Position numbers and translations under genes: made by a program. The notes below the pieces were generated by a model. That model made no database searches, was not told the DNA's origin, and was given only the letters and a program-made list of their open reading frames with translations. From an uncultured Actinomyces sp. (GTDB lineage: Bacteria; Actinomycetota; Actinomycetes; Actinomycetales; Actinomycetaceae), in assembly GCA_900545825.1 (NCBI GenBank), contig URAS01000007.1, positions 1-64,000 on the forward strand: a DNA stretch of 64,000 bases, given 5' to 3'. This document shows positions 9,044-18,185 of this stretch, piece by piece; positions within the stretch are counted from its first letter, which is position 1; every line of letters begins with the position of its first letter.

Positions 9044-9133
9044 CCAAACCTTTAGCGTTTTCTCGCCTTGTTGGCGAACACATAACCATTGACGGCGACA
9101 AAATTGAGTGAACTACAAAATTCTTCCACAACC

Positions 9134-10180
9134 TCACTGCTCGGGCGGCGTGAGGCGGGTGAGACGCCACGCCTCGACCTCGCCCATCCCCTTGAGGTCG
9201 GCGCGCCGGGCCGGCTGACAGCAGAACCTGGGCCCCACGGACGACGCGACCAGTTCCTTCGCCGTCGCCGAGTCCATGAAGATCTGGCTGCGCGGAACAA
9301 TGTCGACCAGCCGGGACGCGAGGTTGACCGACGGGCCGAAGATGTCGCCCGACCGTGAGACGACCCGCCCCGACACCAGCGACGCACGCACGGGCAGCAT
9401 GTCCTCTTGCCCCTCGAGCGCCTCCATGAGGTCGCAGACGATATCTGCCCCGCTTTCCAGGTCGTTGACGATCCACAGCACGGCGTCGCCGATCGTCTTG
9501 ACCACGCGGCCCCCGCGCGCAGAAATCACGTCGCGGCACGTCAGCTCGAACCGCTGGACCAGACGGGCGACCTGGCGTGCCGACAGCGTCGCCGTGCGGC
9601 GGGTGTAGGCGACCATGTCGAGGAACCCCATCGTCCGCCGCAGCGGGTAGGCGTTGGCGTCCGCGTCCCCCTTGCCCAGCAGGGCAACCTCGGCGTTCGT
9701 GTTGGCGATGAGGTGGGCCATCTGCCGCCGCCACGCATAACGCGTCTGGGATTCCAGCAGGTCAACATAGTCGTCGATCTCCGACAGTCCCGCCAGGCGC
9801 GCCGACACGTCGTCCAGCTCGTACCGCCGACCCAGCTCCTCGACCAGCGCTTCCATCTGCCACAGCACCAGGCGATCGGTCATGTGAGACTGGGCCCGCA
9901 GCAGCGACTTGAGGGCGTCGACACTCAGCTCGTCAGTCTCGATCAGCGACCACCACACCGACAGCGACTCGACGTCGCACTGGGCGAACGCCGGCTCGTC
10001 CGCGGCGGGGGGCGGAAACCCCATGGCCAGCCAAAACTCGGCGGCGAACGCTTCCGTGCACCCGACGGCGCGGGCAAGTTCGGCGAGAGTCAGGGTCGCC
10101 TCGCCACCCAACAGGTGGGCGAGAGGTTTGCGAATCGTTGCCCGGTTGGGCAGGTCGGAGACTTCAAGGGAGCGAGACAC
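9134..10180 (-). CDS. Class III adenylate cyclase with N-terminal helical regulatory domain
   Basis: Predicted to make cAMP from ATP in the cytoplasm. The N-terminal 160 or so residues are helical and hydrophilic, reminiscent of the regulatory half of mycobacterial Rv1264-type cyclases. The catalytic domain has the first metal Asp in GFLDMVAYT, KTIGDAVLW (substrate-specifying Lys and second metal Asp), GDIFGPSVNLASRL (adenine-recognising Asp and the transition-state Asn/Arg). All key residues are present, so it should be active. I place the start at GTG 10180 rather than GTG 10216 because a TATAGT -10 box ends exactly 7 nt upstream, giving a leaderless mRNA. It diverges from maf. Confidence 0.85.
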   Translation of the reverse strand: MSRSLEVSDLPNRATIRKPLAHLLGGEATLTLAELARAVGCTEAFAAEFWLAMGFPPPAADEPAFAQCDVESLSVWWSLIETDELSVDALKSLLRAQSHMTDRLVLWQMEALVEELGRRYELDDVSARLAGLSEIDDYVDLLESQTRYAWRRQMAHLIANTNAEVALLGKGDADANAYPLRRTMGFLDMVAYTRRTATLSARQVARLVQRFELTCRDVISARGGRVVKTIGDAVLWIVNDLESGADIVCDLMEALEGQEDMLPVRASLVSGRVVSRSGDIFGPSVNLASRLVDIVPRSQIFMDSATAKELVASSVGPRFCCQPARRADLKGMGEVEAWRLTRLTPPEQ

Positions 10181-10187
10181 GACGTTC

Positions 10188-10193
10188 ACTATA
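10188..10193 (-). promoter_or_regulatory. -10 box of cyclase gene (leaderless), decides the start
   Basis: TATAGT on the minus strand, 7 nt before the GTG at 10180. This box lies inside the longer open frame, so the longer start at 10216 would be upstream of the transcript. Confidence 0.55.
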
Positions 10194-10230
10194 TCGCCTC
10201 TTGTGGCCTCGGTCACTTTTGCCCCATGCG

Positions 10231-10236
10231 TATCAT
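10231..10236 (+). promoter_or_regulatory. -10 box of maf (leaderless)
   Basis: TATCAT ends 6 nt before the ATG at 10243, with no Shine-Dalgarno sequence. Confidence 0.55.
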
Positions 10237-10242
10237 GACGCT

Positions 10243-10902
10243 ATGACTCGACTGATCCTCGCCTCTGCCTCCCCCGCCCGCCTGTCCACACTGCGCGCCG
10301 CAGGGCTCACGCCGGAAGTCGTCGTCGCCGGCATCGACGAGGACGCCTGCCGCGAACGCAACGGCGAACTGCTCGACCCACTGCCGCCCCTCGAGTACGC
10401 CGAGGCGACGACGACACTGCTGGCCACCGAGAAGGCGCGCGCCGTCGCCAAGCGGCTGCGCGACGCCGGCGACGTCGACGATGTCCTCATTATTGGCTGC
10501 GACTCGATGCTCCTGTTCAACGGCGAGCTGGCCGGCAAACCCCACACGCCCGAGGTCGCGCGCGAGAGGTGGCGCACCATGCGCGGGAACGAGGGCGACC
10601 TCGTCACCGGCCACACCCTCATCCATCTGGCCGGCGAGAACAGCGAGGAGCGCTCCGGCGCCGTGACGACCCGGCTAACGTTTGCCCAGCTCAGCGACGC
10701 CGAGATCGACGCCTACGTCGCCACCGGCGAGCCCCTCGAGGTCGCCGGTGGGTTTACGCTGGACGCCCTCGGCGGCCCGTTCGTCACCCGCATCGAGGGC
10801 GACTACCACTCGGTTATCGGGCTGTCGCTGCCGCTCGCGCGTCAACTAGCCGCCGACATGGGGGTCTTTTGGCCTTCTCTTTGGGCATCTCAGGCGAGAT
10901 AG
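10243..10902 (+). CDS. maf: Maf-family nucleoside triphosphate pyrophosphatase
   Basis: Hydrolyses non-canonical or surplus NTPs to NMP and PPi (house-cleaning). The N-terminal LILASASPARLSTL is the Maf signature, IIGCDSMLLFNGELAGKP carries the catalytic Asp, and EVAGGFTLDALGGPFV with GDYHSVIGLSL is the conserved C-terminal region. The protein has 219 residues, usual length. The longer open frame upstream is discarded because the -10 box at 10231 and the family start agree on ATG 10243. Its stop TAG directly abuts the palindromic operator of dapD. Confidence 0.9.
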   Translation: MTRLILASASPARLSTLRAAGLTPEVVVAGIDEDACRERNGELLDPLPPLEYAEATTTLLATEKARAVAKRLRDAGDVDDVLIIGCDSMLLFNGELAGKPHTPEVARERWRTMRGNEGDLVTGHTLIHLAGENSEERSGAVTTRLTFAQLSDAEIDAYVATGEPLEVAGGFTLDALGGPFVTRIEGDYHSVIGLSLPLARQLAADMGVFWPSLWASQAR

Positions 10903-10920
10903 CTCGATATCGAGTATTCT
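10900..10920 (+). promoter_or_regulatory. Palindromic operator and -10 box of dapD
   Basis: Perfect 12-bp palindrome CTCGATATCGAG (10903-10914) directly followed by the -10 box TATTCT (10915-10920). The 17-nt word TAGCTCGATATCGAGTA is repeated exactly, with the same geometry, upstream of gltA on the other strand. A dimeric regulator bound here would cover the spacer and -10 region. Confidence 0.6.
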
Positions 10921-10960
10921 GGGACCAACAACCTACCGGCTCTTTCGAGGGAGAAACGCA

Positions 10961-11947
10961 ATGGAGGAACGCACAGCCTGGGGTCTCGGCCTCGCCACCG
11001 TGACGGATGACGGTCAAACACTCGACGTGTGGTACCCCCAACCGGTCCTGGGCCCCAAGCCCGAGGACGAGCAACGGGACATCCTCGCCGAACTCTCGTC
11101 GATCGAAGGGCCCGATCCGGTCCGTTCCGTCCACCGCTCGCTCGTGCGCGTCCAGATCAACCTCGACGCCCCGCCGCAGTCGACGGCCGACGCCTACCTG
11201 CGGCTTCACCTGCTGTCGCACCGCCTGGTCAAGCCCAACACGATTAACCTCGAGTCGCTGCATTCGCGCATGCCGAACGTCGTGTGGACAACCGAGGGCC
11301 CCGCGGCGGCCGACAACTTCGAGCCCACCCGCAGGCGCCTGCGCGTCGACCGCGGTTACCCGATTCACGTCCTCTCGGTCGACCGTTTCCCCCCGATGGT
11401 CAACTACGTCGTCCCGTCGGGTGTGCGGATCGCCGAGGCCACGAAGGTCCGCCTGGGCGCCTACCTCGCCCCCGGCACCACCGTGGCGGCCTCGGCGTTC
11501 GTCGACTACAACTCGGGTTCGCTCGGCGCGGCCATGATCGAGGGGCGCCTCTCGCGTGGTGTCACCGTCGGTGAGGGTTCGGACATCGGCGGCGGCGCGT
11601 CGACCTTCAGCGGCGTAGGCACCGGCTCGCAGATGATGGTGTCGCTGGGCGAACGCTGCCTCATGGGCGCCAACTCCGGCCTGGGCATCCCGCTGGGCGA
11701 CGACTGCATCGTCGAGGCCGGCCTCTACGTCACCCCGGGCACCAAGGTCACCGTCCTGCCCAACGCGGGCGTCGCCCCCGGCGCCGACGGCCACTTCGCC
11801 GACCCCGAGGTCGTCCTCGCGAAAGACCTGGCCGGTGTCTCGAACGTGACGTTCCGCCGGAACTCCCAGACGGGCCGTGTCGAGGTCCTCCCCCGCTCGG
11901 GCAAGCGGATCGAGCTCGACCCCGCCAGCAAGCTCAACGCAATCTAG
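10961..11947 (+). CDS. dapD: 2,3,4,5-tetrahydropyridine-2,6-dicarboxylate N-succinyltransferase, actinobacterial type
   Basis: Succinylates tetrahydrodipicolinate with succinyl-CoA in the succinylase branch of DAP/lysine synthesis; the next step is made by DapC at 13.7-14.8 kb. An N-terminal helical/alpha-beta domain is followed by a left-handed beta-helix of hexapeptide repeats (VRIAEATKVRLGAYLAPG through IVEAGLYVTPGTKV). The length of 328 residues matches the long actinobacterial DapD class. A GAGGGAG ribosome site precedes the ATG. It has its own promoter with the shared palindrome. Confidence 0.93.
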   Translation: MEERTAWGLGLATVTDDGQTLDVWYPQPVLGPKPEDEQRDILAELSSIEGPDPVRSVHRSLVRVQINLDAPPQSTADAYLRLHLLSHRLVKPNTINLESLHSRMPNVVWTTEGPAAADNFEPTRRRLRVDRGYPIHVLSVDRFPPMVNYVVPSGVRIAEATKVRLGAYLAPGTTVAASAFVDYNSGSLGAAMIEGRLSRGVTVGEGSDIGGGASTFSGVGTGSQMMVSLGERCLMGANSGLGIPLGDDCIVEAGLYVTPGTKVTVLPNAGVAPGADGHFADPEVVLAKDLAGVSNVTFRRNSQTGRVEVLPRSGKRIELDPASKLNAI

Positions 11948-11970
11948 CCACTGGCCGGGCGCTCAGAACC

Positions 11971-12083
11971 CGAAACGCTCACCAACAAATCGAAACGCTC
12001 ACCTAAATTGTCGATTTCGGCCCCTCAAGGCCGGATTCTGACAAGTTAGGTGAGCGTTTCGCGTATCAGGTGAGCGCTTCGCG
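11971..12083. repeat. Family B nested palindromic repeat, copy 1 (longest)
   Basis: Outer arms CGAAACGCTCACC and GGTGAGCGCTTCG enclose an inner palindrome whose arms are CGAAACGCTCACCTAA and TTAGGTGAGCGTTTCG. The centre carries TTGTC...GACAA and a GGCC-containing stem. It follows dapD. Three more copies lie at 58291, 59137 and 61823. Confidence 0.85.
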
Positions 12084-12114
12084 CCGACGGGTCGGCCGGG
12101 GCACGGCATAGGCC

Positions 12115-12183
12115 GGCCGGGGTGGGGAGGTCACCTCAGCAGGCGACTTCGAAGCCTGCTACGGCGACCTCCCCACCCCGGCC
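12115..12183. terminator. Strong hairpin between convergent dapD and gltA
   Basis: An 18-bp perfect stem (GGCCGGGGTGGGGAGGTC at 12115-12132 with its complement at 12166-12183) encloses a second 7-bp stem AGCAGGC/GCCTGCT. It probably terminates both genes; there is no T-run. Confidence 0.6.
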
Positions 12184-12216
12184 TTCGTTAGACTGCCGGC
12201 GCGAAGCGGGCGGCCC

Positions 12217-13560
<1,344 letters not shown>

Positions 13561-13642
13561 AACAACCCCTTCCAATAGGCGGCGTGGGGTGGGTCGGGCG
13601 GCAGCGCCCATACCACCGGGTGTCATGTGGGATATGACCAAA

Positions 13643-13663
13643 ATATTACTCGATATCGAGCTA
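13643..13663 (-). promoter_or_regulatory. Palindromic operator and -10 box of gltA
   Basis: CTCGATATCGAG at 13649-13660 with TAATAT (13648 to 13643, minus strand) directly abutting. TAGCTCGATATCGAGTA is identical to the dapD site, and again the TAG is the stop codon of the upstream gene (dapC). The leader to the gltA start is about 75 nt. Confidence 0.6.
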
Positions 13664-14848
13664 GTTCGCGCGCTGAACGCCGAAATGGGCCAAACGCTCG
13701 GCCGCTTCGGCGATCTGCGAGTCACTGGCGGTCAGCGACACCCGCACACGCTGGGGGACGTCCTCGCCATAGAAGGTCGACGGCGCGACGAGAATTCCCA
13801 GCTCGGACAGCGCGTCGACCAGGGCCCACGCGTCCATCCCCGACCCCTCGGGCGGGGCCAGCCACAGGTAGAGGCCGCCCTCCGACTCCGGATCGTTCGT
13901 CAGGCCTCCGACGCTGGCGCCGGCCAGCAGGTTGTTGCGGCGCGCGCGGTAGCGTTCGCGCTGCTCGGCGACGTGCGCGTCGTCGGCCAGCACCGCAGCC
14001 AGCGCAGCCTGTGAGGGCGCCGCCATCATGAGGCCCGAGTGCTTGCGCACCTCGGTCAAATCGCTGATCAACGCCGTATCGCCGGCGACGAACGCCGTGC
14101 GGTACCCGGCGAGGTTCGACTGCTTCGACGCCGAATACACCATAAGGAGCCCGCGCATGTCGCCGTCACACACGGCGTCGTCGAGGATCGAGGGCGCCCC
14201 AAAGCCTCGCGCGTCGGTGTTCGGGCATCGGCCCGACTCGTCGAACGCGTAGCGGCCTTGCCACAGCAGCTCGGCGTAGCACTCGTCGGACGCGATGATC
14301 GCGTCGTGCGCACGCGCCCACGCGACCTGCGCCCTCAGCTCGTCCACACTGGCCACGCGCCCCGTCGGATTCGACGGCGAGTTCAGCCACACGAGGTCGG
14401 CGTCGGGCCACGTCGCCGGGTCGGGCCCCACGGGCAGCGGCTCGGCACCCGCCAGCCGGGCCCCCACGTCGTACGTGGGATAGGCGATCGAGGGGAAGAG
14501 GACGCGGTGGCCCGGCCCGACTCCCAGCTGGGACGGCAGCGACGCGACCAGCTCTTTCGAGCCGACGCTGGGCAGCACACCGGCCGGCTCCAGCGTCGAC
14601 GAGCCGCGGCGGCGCCTGGCCCACGAGACGATCGCTTCGCGCAGCTGGGCCGTCCCCACAGTCGGCGGGTATCCCGGCGAGTCCGCGGCCGCGATCAGCG
14701 CCTGCTGGGCGATCTGGGGCGTCGGGTCGACGGGGGTGCCGATCGACAGGTCGATAAAGCCTCCGGGATACGACTGCGCCCGCCGTTTCGCGGTCTCGAG
14801 CGTGTCCCAAGGGAACGTCGGTAAAACGCGCGCGGCGGGCGTGGTCAT
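13661..14848 (-). CDS. dapC: N-succinyldiaminopimelate aminotransferase
   Basis: PLP-dependent class I/II aminotransferase that converts N-succinyl-2-amino-6-ketopimelate to N-succinyl-LL-DAP. It has IDLSIGTPVDPTP near the N-terminus, LNSPSNPTG, IASDECYAEL (PLP ring Asp/Tyr) and the Schiff-base Lys in VYSASKQSNLAGYR. The length of 395 residues fits. Start ATG at 14848 follows AGGAGG. Neighbours fdxA and dapD make the actinobacterial DapC assignment more likely than a generic aspartate aminotransferase. Confidence 0.88.
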   Translation of the reverse strand: MTTPAARVLPTFPWDTLETAKRRAQSYPGGFIDLSIGTPVDPTPQIAQQALIAAADSPGYPPTVGTAQLREAIVSWARRRRGSSTLEPAGVLPSVGSKELVASLPSQLGVGPGHRVLFPSIAYPTYDVGARLAGAEPLPVGPDPATWPDADLVWLNSPSNPTGRVASVDELRAQVAWARAHDAIIASDECYAELLWQGRYAFDESGRCPNTDARGFGAPSILDDAVCDGDMRGLLMVYSASKQSNLAGYRTAFVAGDTALISDLTEVRKHSGLMMAAPSQAALAAVLADDAHVAEQRERYRARRNNLLAGASVGGLTNDPESEGGLYLWLAPPEGSGMDAWALVDALSELGILVAPSTFYGEDVPQRVRVSLTASDSQIAEAAERLAHFGVQRAN

Positions 14849-14882
14849 GGGTGGCCTCCTGAGGTTTGGGTCACCCTCGAGT

Positions 14883-15203
14883 TTACTGGTTCTGCGGCGG
14901 CAGTTTCGCGATCATCTCGTCGTCGTAGTCCTGGACGCCGACCGAGGACGCGCCGCCGGGCGAACCCAGCTTGGCGAAGAACTGTTCGTTGGCCCGGTAG
15001 TAGTCCGACCACTCGTCGGGAAGGTCGTCCTCGTAGAAAATCGCCTCGGTCGGACAGACCGGCTCACAGGCTCCGCAGTCCACACACTCTTCCGGGTGGA
15101 TGTACAGGGTGCGGTTGCCCTCGTAGATGCAATCGACGGGGCATTCGTCCACGCACGCGCGGTCTTTGACATCGACACACGGCTGCGCAATGACGTACGT
15201 CAT
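14883..15203 (-). CDS. fdxA: 7Fe ferredoxin
   Basis: Low-potential electron carrier with one [3Fe-4S] and one [4Fe-4S] cluster. Cysteines are at 9, 17, 21, 25, 40, 43, 46 and 50 in CVDVKDRACVDECPVDC and ECVDCGACEPVCP. The C-terminal extension with WSDYYRANEQFFAKLG is typical of the actinobacterial FdxA. The 106-residue length is normal. It lies immediately upstream of dapC on the same strand and probably shares its transcript. Confidence 0.93.
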   Translation of the reverse strand: MTYVIAQPCVDVKDRACVDECPVDCIYEGNRTLYIHPEECVDCGACEPVCPTEAIFYEDDLPDEWSDYYRANEQFFAKLGSPGGASSVGVQDYDDEMIAKLPPQNQ

Positions 15204-15260
15204 GAGCGAATCCTTCCTTTTCTGTTCCCCTGACCGGGGGCCTTACTAGTATGGACCACC

Positions 15261-15491
15261 ATGAGTGAAAAGCACGCTGAGAGCTGCCCCACCCTGCCGT
15301 GGATGGCCTGGCGAATCGGCGAGCGCGTCGTCGTCCGCCGGCGCGAGGCCGACGGCCTGTACGACGCCGTCGGCTACCTCACCGAGGTGGCCCCGGACCA
15401 CGTGACGATCCAGACCCGCAAGGGCCTGCAACGGGTCGAGGCCACCCAGATGGTCACCGGCAAAAAGGTGCCGCCACCGCCGGTTTTCTAG
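15261..15491 (+). CDS. Small stand-alone SH3-like barrel protein
   Basis: 76 residues: WRIGERVVVRRREADGLYDAV followed by VGYLTEVAPDHVTIQTRKG and a basic ATQMVTGKKVPPPP tail. This pattern resembles the N-terminal SH3-like domain of actinobacterial acetyltransferases such as Rv0428c, which are often encoded next to fdxA. Here the catalytic GNAT domain is absent and the protein stops after the domain. A TAGTAT box at 15247-15252 ends 8 nt upstream of the ATG, so the gene is probably leaderless and expressed. It could be a remnant or a free-standing regulatory domain. Family assignment is from memory. Confidence 0.65.
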   Translation: MSEKHAESCPTLPWMAWRIGERVVVRRREADGLYDAVGYLTEVAPDHVTIQTRKGLQRVEATQMVTGKKVPPPPVF

Positions 15492-15506
15492 GGTGTCGAG
15501 GGCGCC

Positions 15507-16811
15507 CTAGGCGACCTCGTGGCCCCCACCGATGGTGATGCGCGGCGTGCCGGTCCACAGCTCGGGATCGGTGACGCGGCGGCCGTCGGCCAACAGCTTG
15601 ACGCCGGGAATATCGGCCGGCTTGAGCGTCGCGTATTCGGGGTGATCGGCCTGGACAATTGCGGCCAGCGCCGGCTCGCCCATGTGGTACGGTTCCCACC
15701 CGAATTTGCGCAGCTCGTCGTCACTAAACATCGGATCGTGGACGAGGACGTCGGCACCGCGCTGACGCAGCTCGTCGACCGTGGCGAAGATGCCGCTGAA
15801 TGCCGTCTCCTTGACCTTGCCGCGGTACGAGGCGCCGAGGACGACGACGCGCTGGCCCTTGAGCGACCCGAGGATTTCCTCGACACGGCCGACGACGTAG
15901 CCGGGCATCGTCATGTTGGCCTGACGCGCCGTCCTCACGATCGTCGCGTCGGGGTCGGTCGACAGGTAGAGGCGCGGGTAGACGGGGATGCAGTGGCCGC
16001 CGACGGCGATGCCGGGGCGGTGGATGTGCGAGTACGGCTGCGAGTTGCAGGCGTCGATGACGCGGGCGACGTCGATGCCGACCTTGTCGGCGTAGACGGC
16101 GAACTGGTTGGCCAGCCCGATGTTGACGTCGCGGTAGGTGGTCTCGGCGAGCTTGGCCATCTCGGCGGCCTCGGCGTTGCCCATGTCCCACACGCCGTTC
16201 GGACGCGGCAGGTCGTCGCGCTCGTCGAACGACAGCACCTGGGAGTAGAAGTCGATCGCGCGCTTCGTCCCCTCCTCCGACAGGCCGCCGACGAGCTTGG
16301 GGTAGCGGCGCAGATCGGCGAAGACGCGGCCGGTGAGGACGCGCTCGGGGCTGAAGACCAGGTGGAAATCCTTGCCTTCGGTGAGGCCCGAGATCTCCTC
16401 GATCATCGGCTTCCAGCGGTTACGGGTCGTGCCGACGGGCAACGTCGTCTCGTACGAAATCAGCGTGTCGGGGGTGAGGTGGGCGGCCAGGGACTTGGTC
16501 GCCGCGTCCATCCAGTCGAAATCGGGCTTCCACGTCTCGTCGTTGACAAACAGGGGAACGACGAGGACGACCGCGTCAGCACCCGGCACGGCGTCGCCGT
16601 AGTCGCAGGTGGCACGCAGTTTGCCGGCGGGGACCAGCTCGGCCAGCTTCTCGGCCAGGTGGGCCTCGCCAGGGAACGGCTCGCGGCCGGCGTTGATGAG
16701 GTCGACCGTTTCGGCGTTCACGTCGACGCCCACGACCTCGTGGCCGGCGTCAGCGAACTGGACGGCCAGGGGCAGTCCGATCTTCCCCATGGCGATAACG
16801 GCGATTCTCAT
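15507..16811 (-). CDS. UDP-N-acetyl-glucosamine/mannosamine 6-dehydrogenase (WbpA-like)
   Basis: NAD-dependent nucleotide-sugar dehydrogenase that oxidises C6 to a carboxylate. It starts MRIAVIAMGKIGLPLA (Rossmann motif), has NAEAAEMAKLAETTYRDVNI, and the catalytic Cys in AVGGHCIPVYPRLYL; the C-terminal UDP-binding domain has VVLGASYRGKVKET and VLVHDP. ATG 16811 follows GAAGGAG, and the frame upstream (MKEYA) is not needed. The protein has 434 residues. In this locus, with WbpB-, D-, E- and I-like enzymes, the best reading is conversion of UDP-GlcNAc to UDP-GlcNAcA. UDP-ManNAc dehydrogenase is the alternative. Confidence 0.85.
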   Translation of the reverse strand: MRIAVIAMGKIGLPLAVQFADAGHEVVGVDVNAETVDLINAGREPFPGEAHLAEKLAELVPAGKLRATCDYGDAVPGADAVVLVVPLFVNDETWKPDFDWMDAATKSLAAHLTPDTLISYETTLPVGTTRNRWKPMIEEISGLTEGKDFHLVFSPERVLTGRVFADLRRYPKLVGGLSEEGTKRAIDFYSQVLSFDERDDLPRPNGVWDMGNAEAAEMAKLAETTYRDVNIGLANQFAVYADKVGIDVARVIDACNSQPYSHIHRPGIAVGGHCIPVYPRLYLSTDPDATIVRTARQANMTMPGYVVGRVEEILGSLKGQRVVVLGASYRGKVKETAFSGIFATVDELRQRGADVLVHDPMFSDDELRKFGWEPYHMGEPALAAIVQADHPEYATLKPADIPGVKLLADGRRVTDPELWTGTPRITIGGGHEVA

Positions 16812-16850
16812 GGCGTACTCCTTCAATGGATGTGGTCGCTTCGAGCCTCA

Positions 16851-17951
16851 TCATAGCGACGGGCGTGCCAGCGGAGAAAGCTCGTCGGCGACCTGGCGGG
16901 CGCGGGCCTCCCACGTGTGGTCGAGGCGCGCCACGCGGGCCTGGGCGGCCTTGGCGGCCACCTCGTCGGGGTGGTCGCGCAGGTAGGTGAGCTGACGGCG
17001 CACGGAGTCGACGTCGTAATCGACGGTCCAGCCGGCGCCGGATTCGGCGACGATCTGGCCGGCCAGCGTGCCGGCCGACGCGAGGATCGGGCGGGCGTGG
17101 CCGAGGTATTCGAAGAGCTTGAGCGGGGCCGCAAAGTCGCGGTATCCCGACGGCTCGACGACCAGCGACGTGATCGACGCCCACGCGTAAAACTGCTCGA
17201 GCTCGTCGCCCGAGGCGTGGACGACCCGGATGTTGTCCGCCATGAGAGGGGCGAGGCGCTCTTTCTCCCCTTCCCACGCTTCTCGTCGCGTACAGACGGT
17301 GAGCTCGACGCCCTCGAGCCCGGACACCGCACCGAGCAGGGTGTCGAGGCGGTAGTGGGCCCCAATACCGCCGACGTAGAAGATTCGCAGACCCTCGCCG
17401 GGCTCCGGCAGGTCGACGACGTCACATCCCGGGGGCAGCGCGCGCCCGCGATCGCGCGGAACAATGGGGACGACCTCGCCCATTTTCAGGCTGGGCAGGA
17501 ACAGCCGGTCCAGGCCCACCCGGTACCATGCGAGATCCCACAGATACAGCGCCCGCAGCGGCACCGCGAGCGCCCGCCCCACCGACTCGACGTAGTCGGG
17601 GTAGCGCCAGTAAATGTCGCGGTAGAACAGCCCGACGGGGACGCCCTTCCGATGCAGGTGAGTGAGGAAGGCTAGGTCGAGGAAGGGATGCGGGGGCAGG
17701 TGCCGCGGCTCGGTGAGGGGCGTCGCGATGGTCGACGACTCGGAATAACAGAAGTCGAAGCGCTCGCCCCGCTCCAGCCGCGCCTTGATCGCCCGGATCC
17801 GCATGCGACGCTCGGCGGCGTTGCCGGAGACCTCGAAGACCCGGTAGCCGATCGCCGCGAACGCGTCGCGCATCTTGCGCGGGCGAATGGCGGAGGCCGC
17901 CTGGGACGACTCCTGGATCGGGTAGGGGACGTGATAGATCATCTGCCGCAT
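16851..17951 (-). CDS. Glycosyltransferase family 4-like
   Basis: Predicted GT-B cytoplasmic glycosyltransferase. The N-terminal half (MRQMIYHVPYPI...) is a divergent acceptor domain; the C-terminal half has IFYVGGIGAHYRLDTLL and SLVVEPSGYRDFAAPLKLFEYLGHARPILAS, the nucleotide-sugar binding E-x7-E-type region. The length of 366 residues is usual. AGG-rich ribosome site before the ATG at 17951. It is 40 nt upstream of the UDP-sugar dehydrogenase and probably in one operon with it. Sugar donor unknown. Confidence 0.82.
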   Translation of the reverse strand: MRQMIYHVPYPIQESSQAASAIRPRKMRDAFAAIGYRVFEVSGNAAERRMRIRAIKARLERGERFDFCYSESSTIATPLTEPRHLPPHPFLDLAFLTHLHRKGVPVGLFYRDIYWRYPDYVESVGRALAVPLRALYLWDLAWYRVGLDRLFLPSLKMGEVVPIVPRDRGRALPPGCDVVDLPEPGEGLRIFYVGGIGAHYRLDTLLGAVSGLEGVELTVCTRREAWEGEKERLAPLMADNIRVVHASGDELEQFYAWASITSLVVEPSGYRDFAAPLKLFEYLGHARPILASAGTLAGQIVAESGAGWTVDYDVDSVRRQLTYLRDHPDEVAAKAAQARVARLDHTWEARARQVADELSPLARPSL

Positions 17952-18027
17952 GAAGTGCCTCCGCGTCGGTTACTCCCCTATATCGTAGGCCGTAAGCCGT
18001 ATCGCCGTGGGGAGGCCACCACTGTAC

Positions 18028-18185
18028 AGTCCCAGCAGCCATATCCTTCACGTCAACGAGGTCGCCCGCGTGCCCAGCGCCCTCGTCGCCCAGGCCCGCT
18101 CGGCGGGGTGTAACTGATATCTCCTACGGACTCCCTGACCGTGGTCGCCCAGCTCGAGCGGCATTACGCCGCGCTGCTGGCCTGA
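18028..18185 (+). pseudogene. Remnant of a glycosyltransferase gene (N- and C-terminal scraps)
   Basis: Reading from 18037, the translation SHILHVNEVARVPSALVAQ resembles the extreme N-terminus of GT4 enzymes, but it ends at a TGA at 18115 after about 26 codons. In another frame, 18132-18185 gives SLTVVAQLERHYAALLA and a stop, resembling a GT4 C-terminal helix. The middle of the gene, about 1 kb, is missing and the frame is broken. There is no start codon at the expected place. The 3' scrap overlaps the end of the flippase gene by about 20 nt. This is consistent with an old internal deletion in the polysaccharide locus. Confidence 0.5.
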
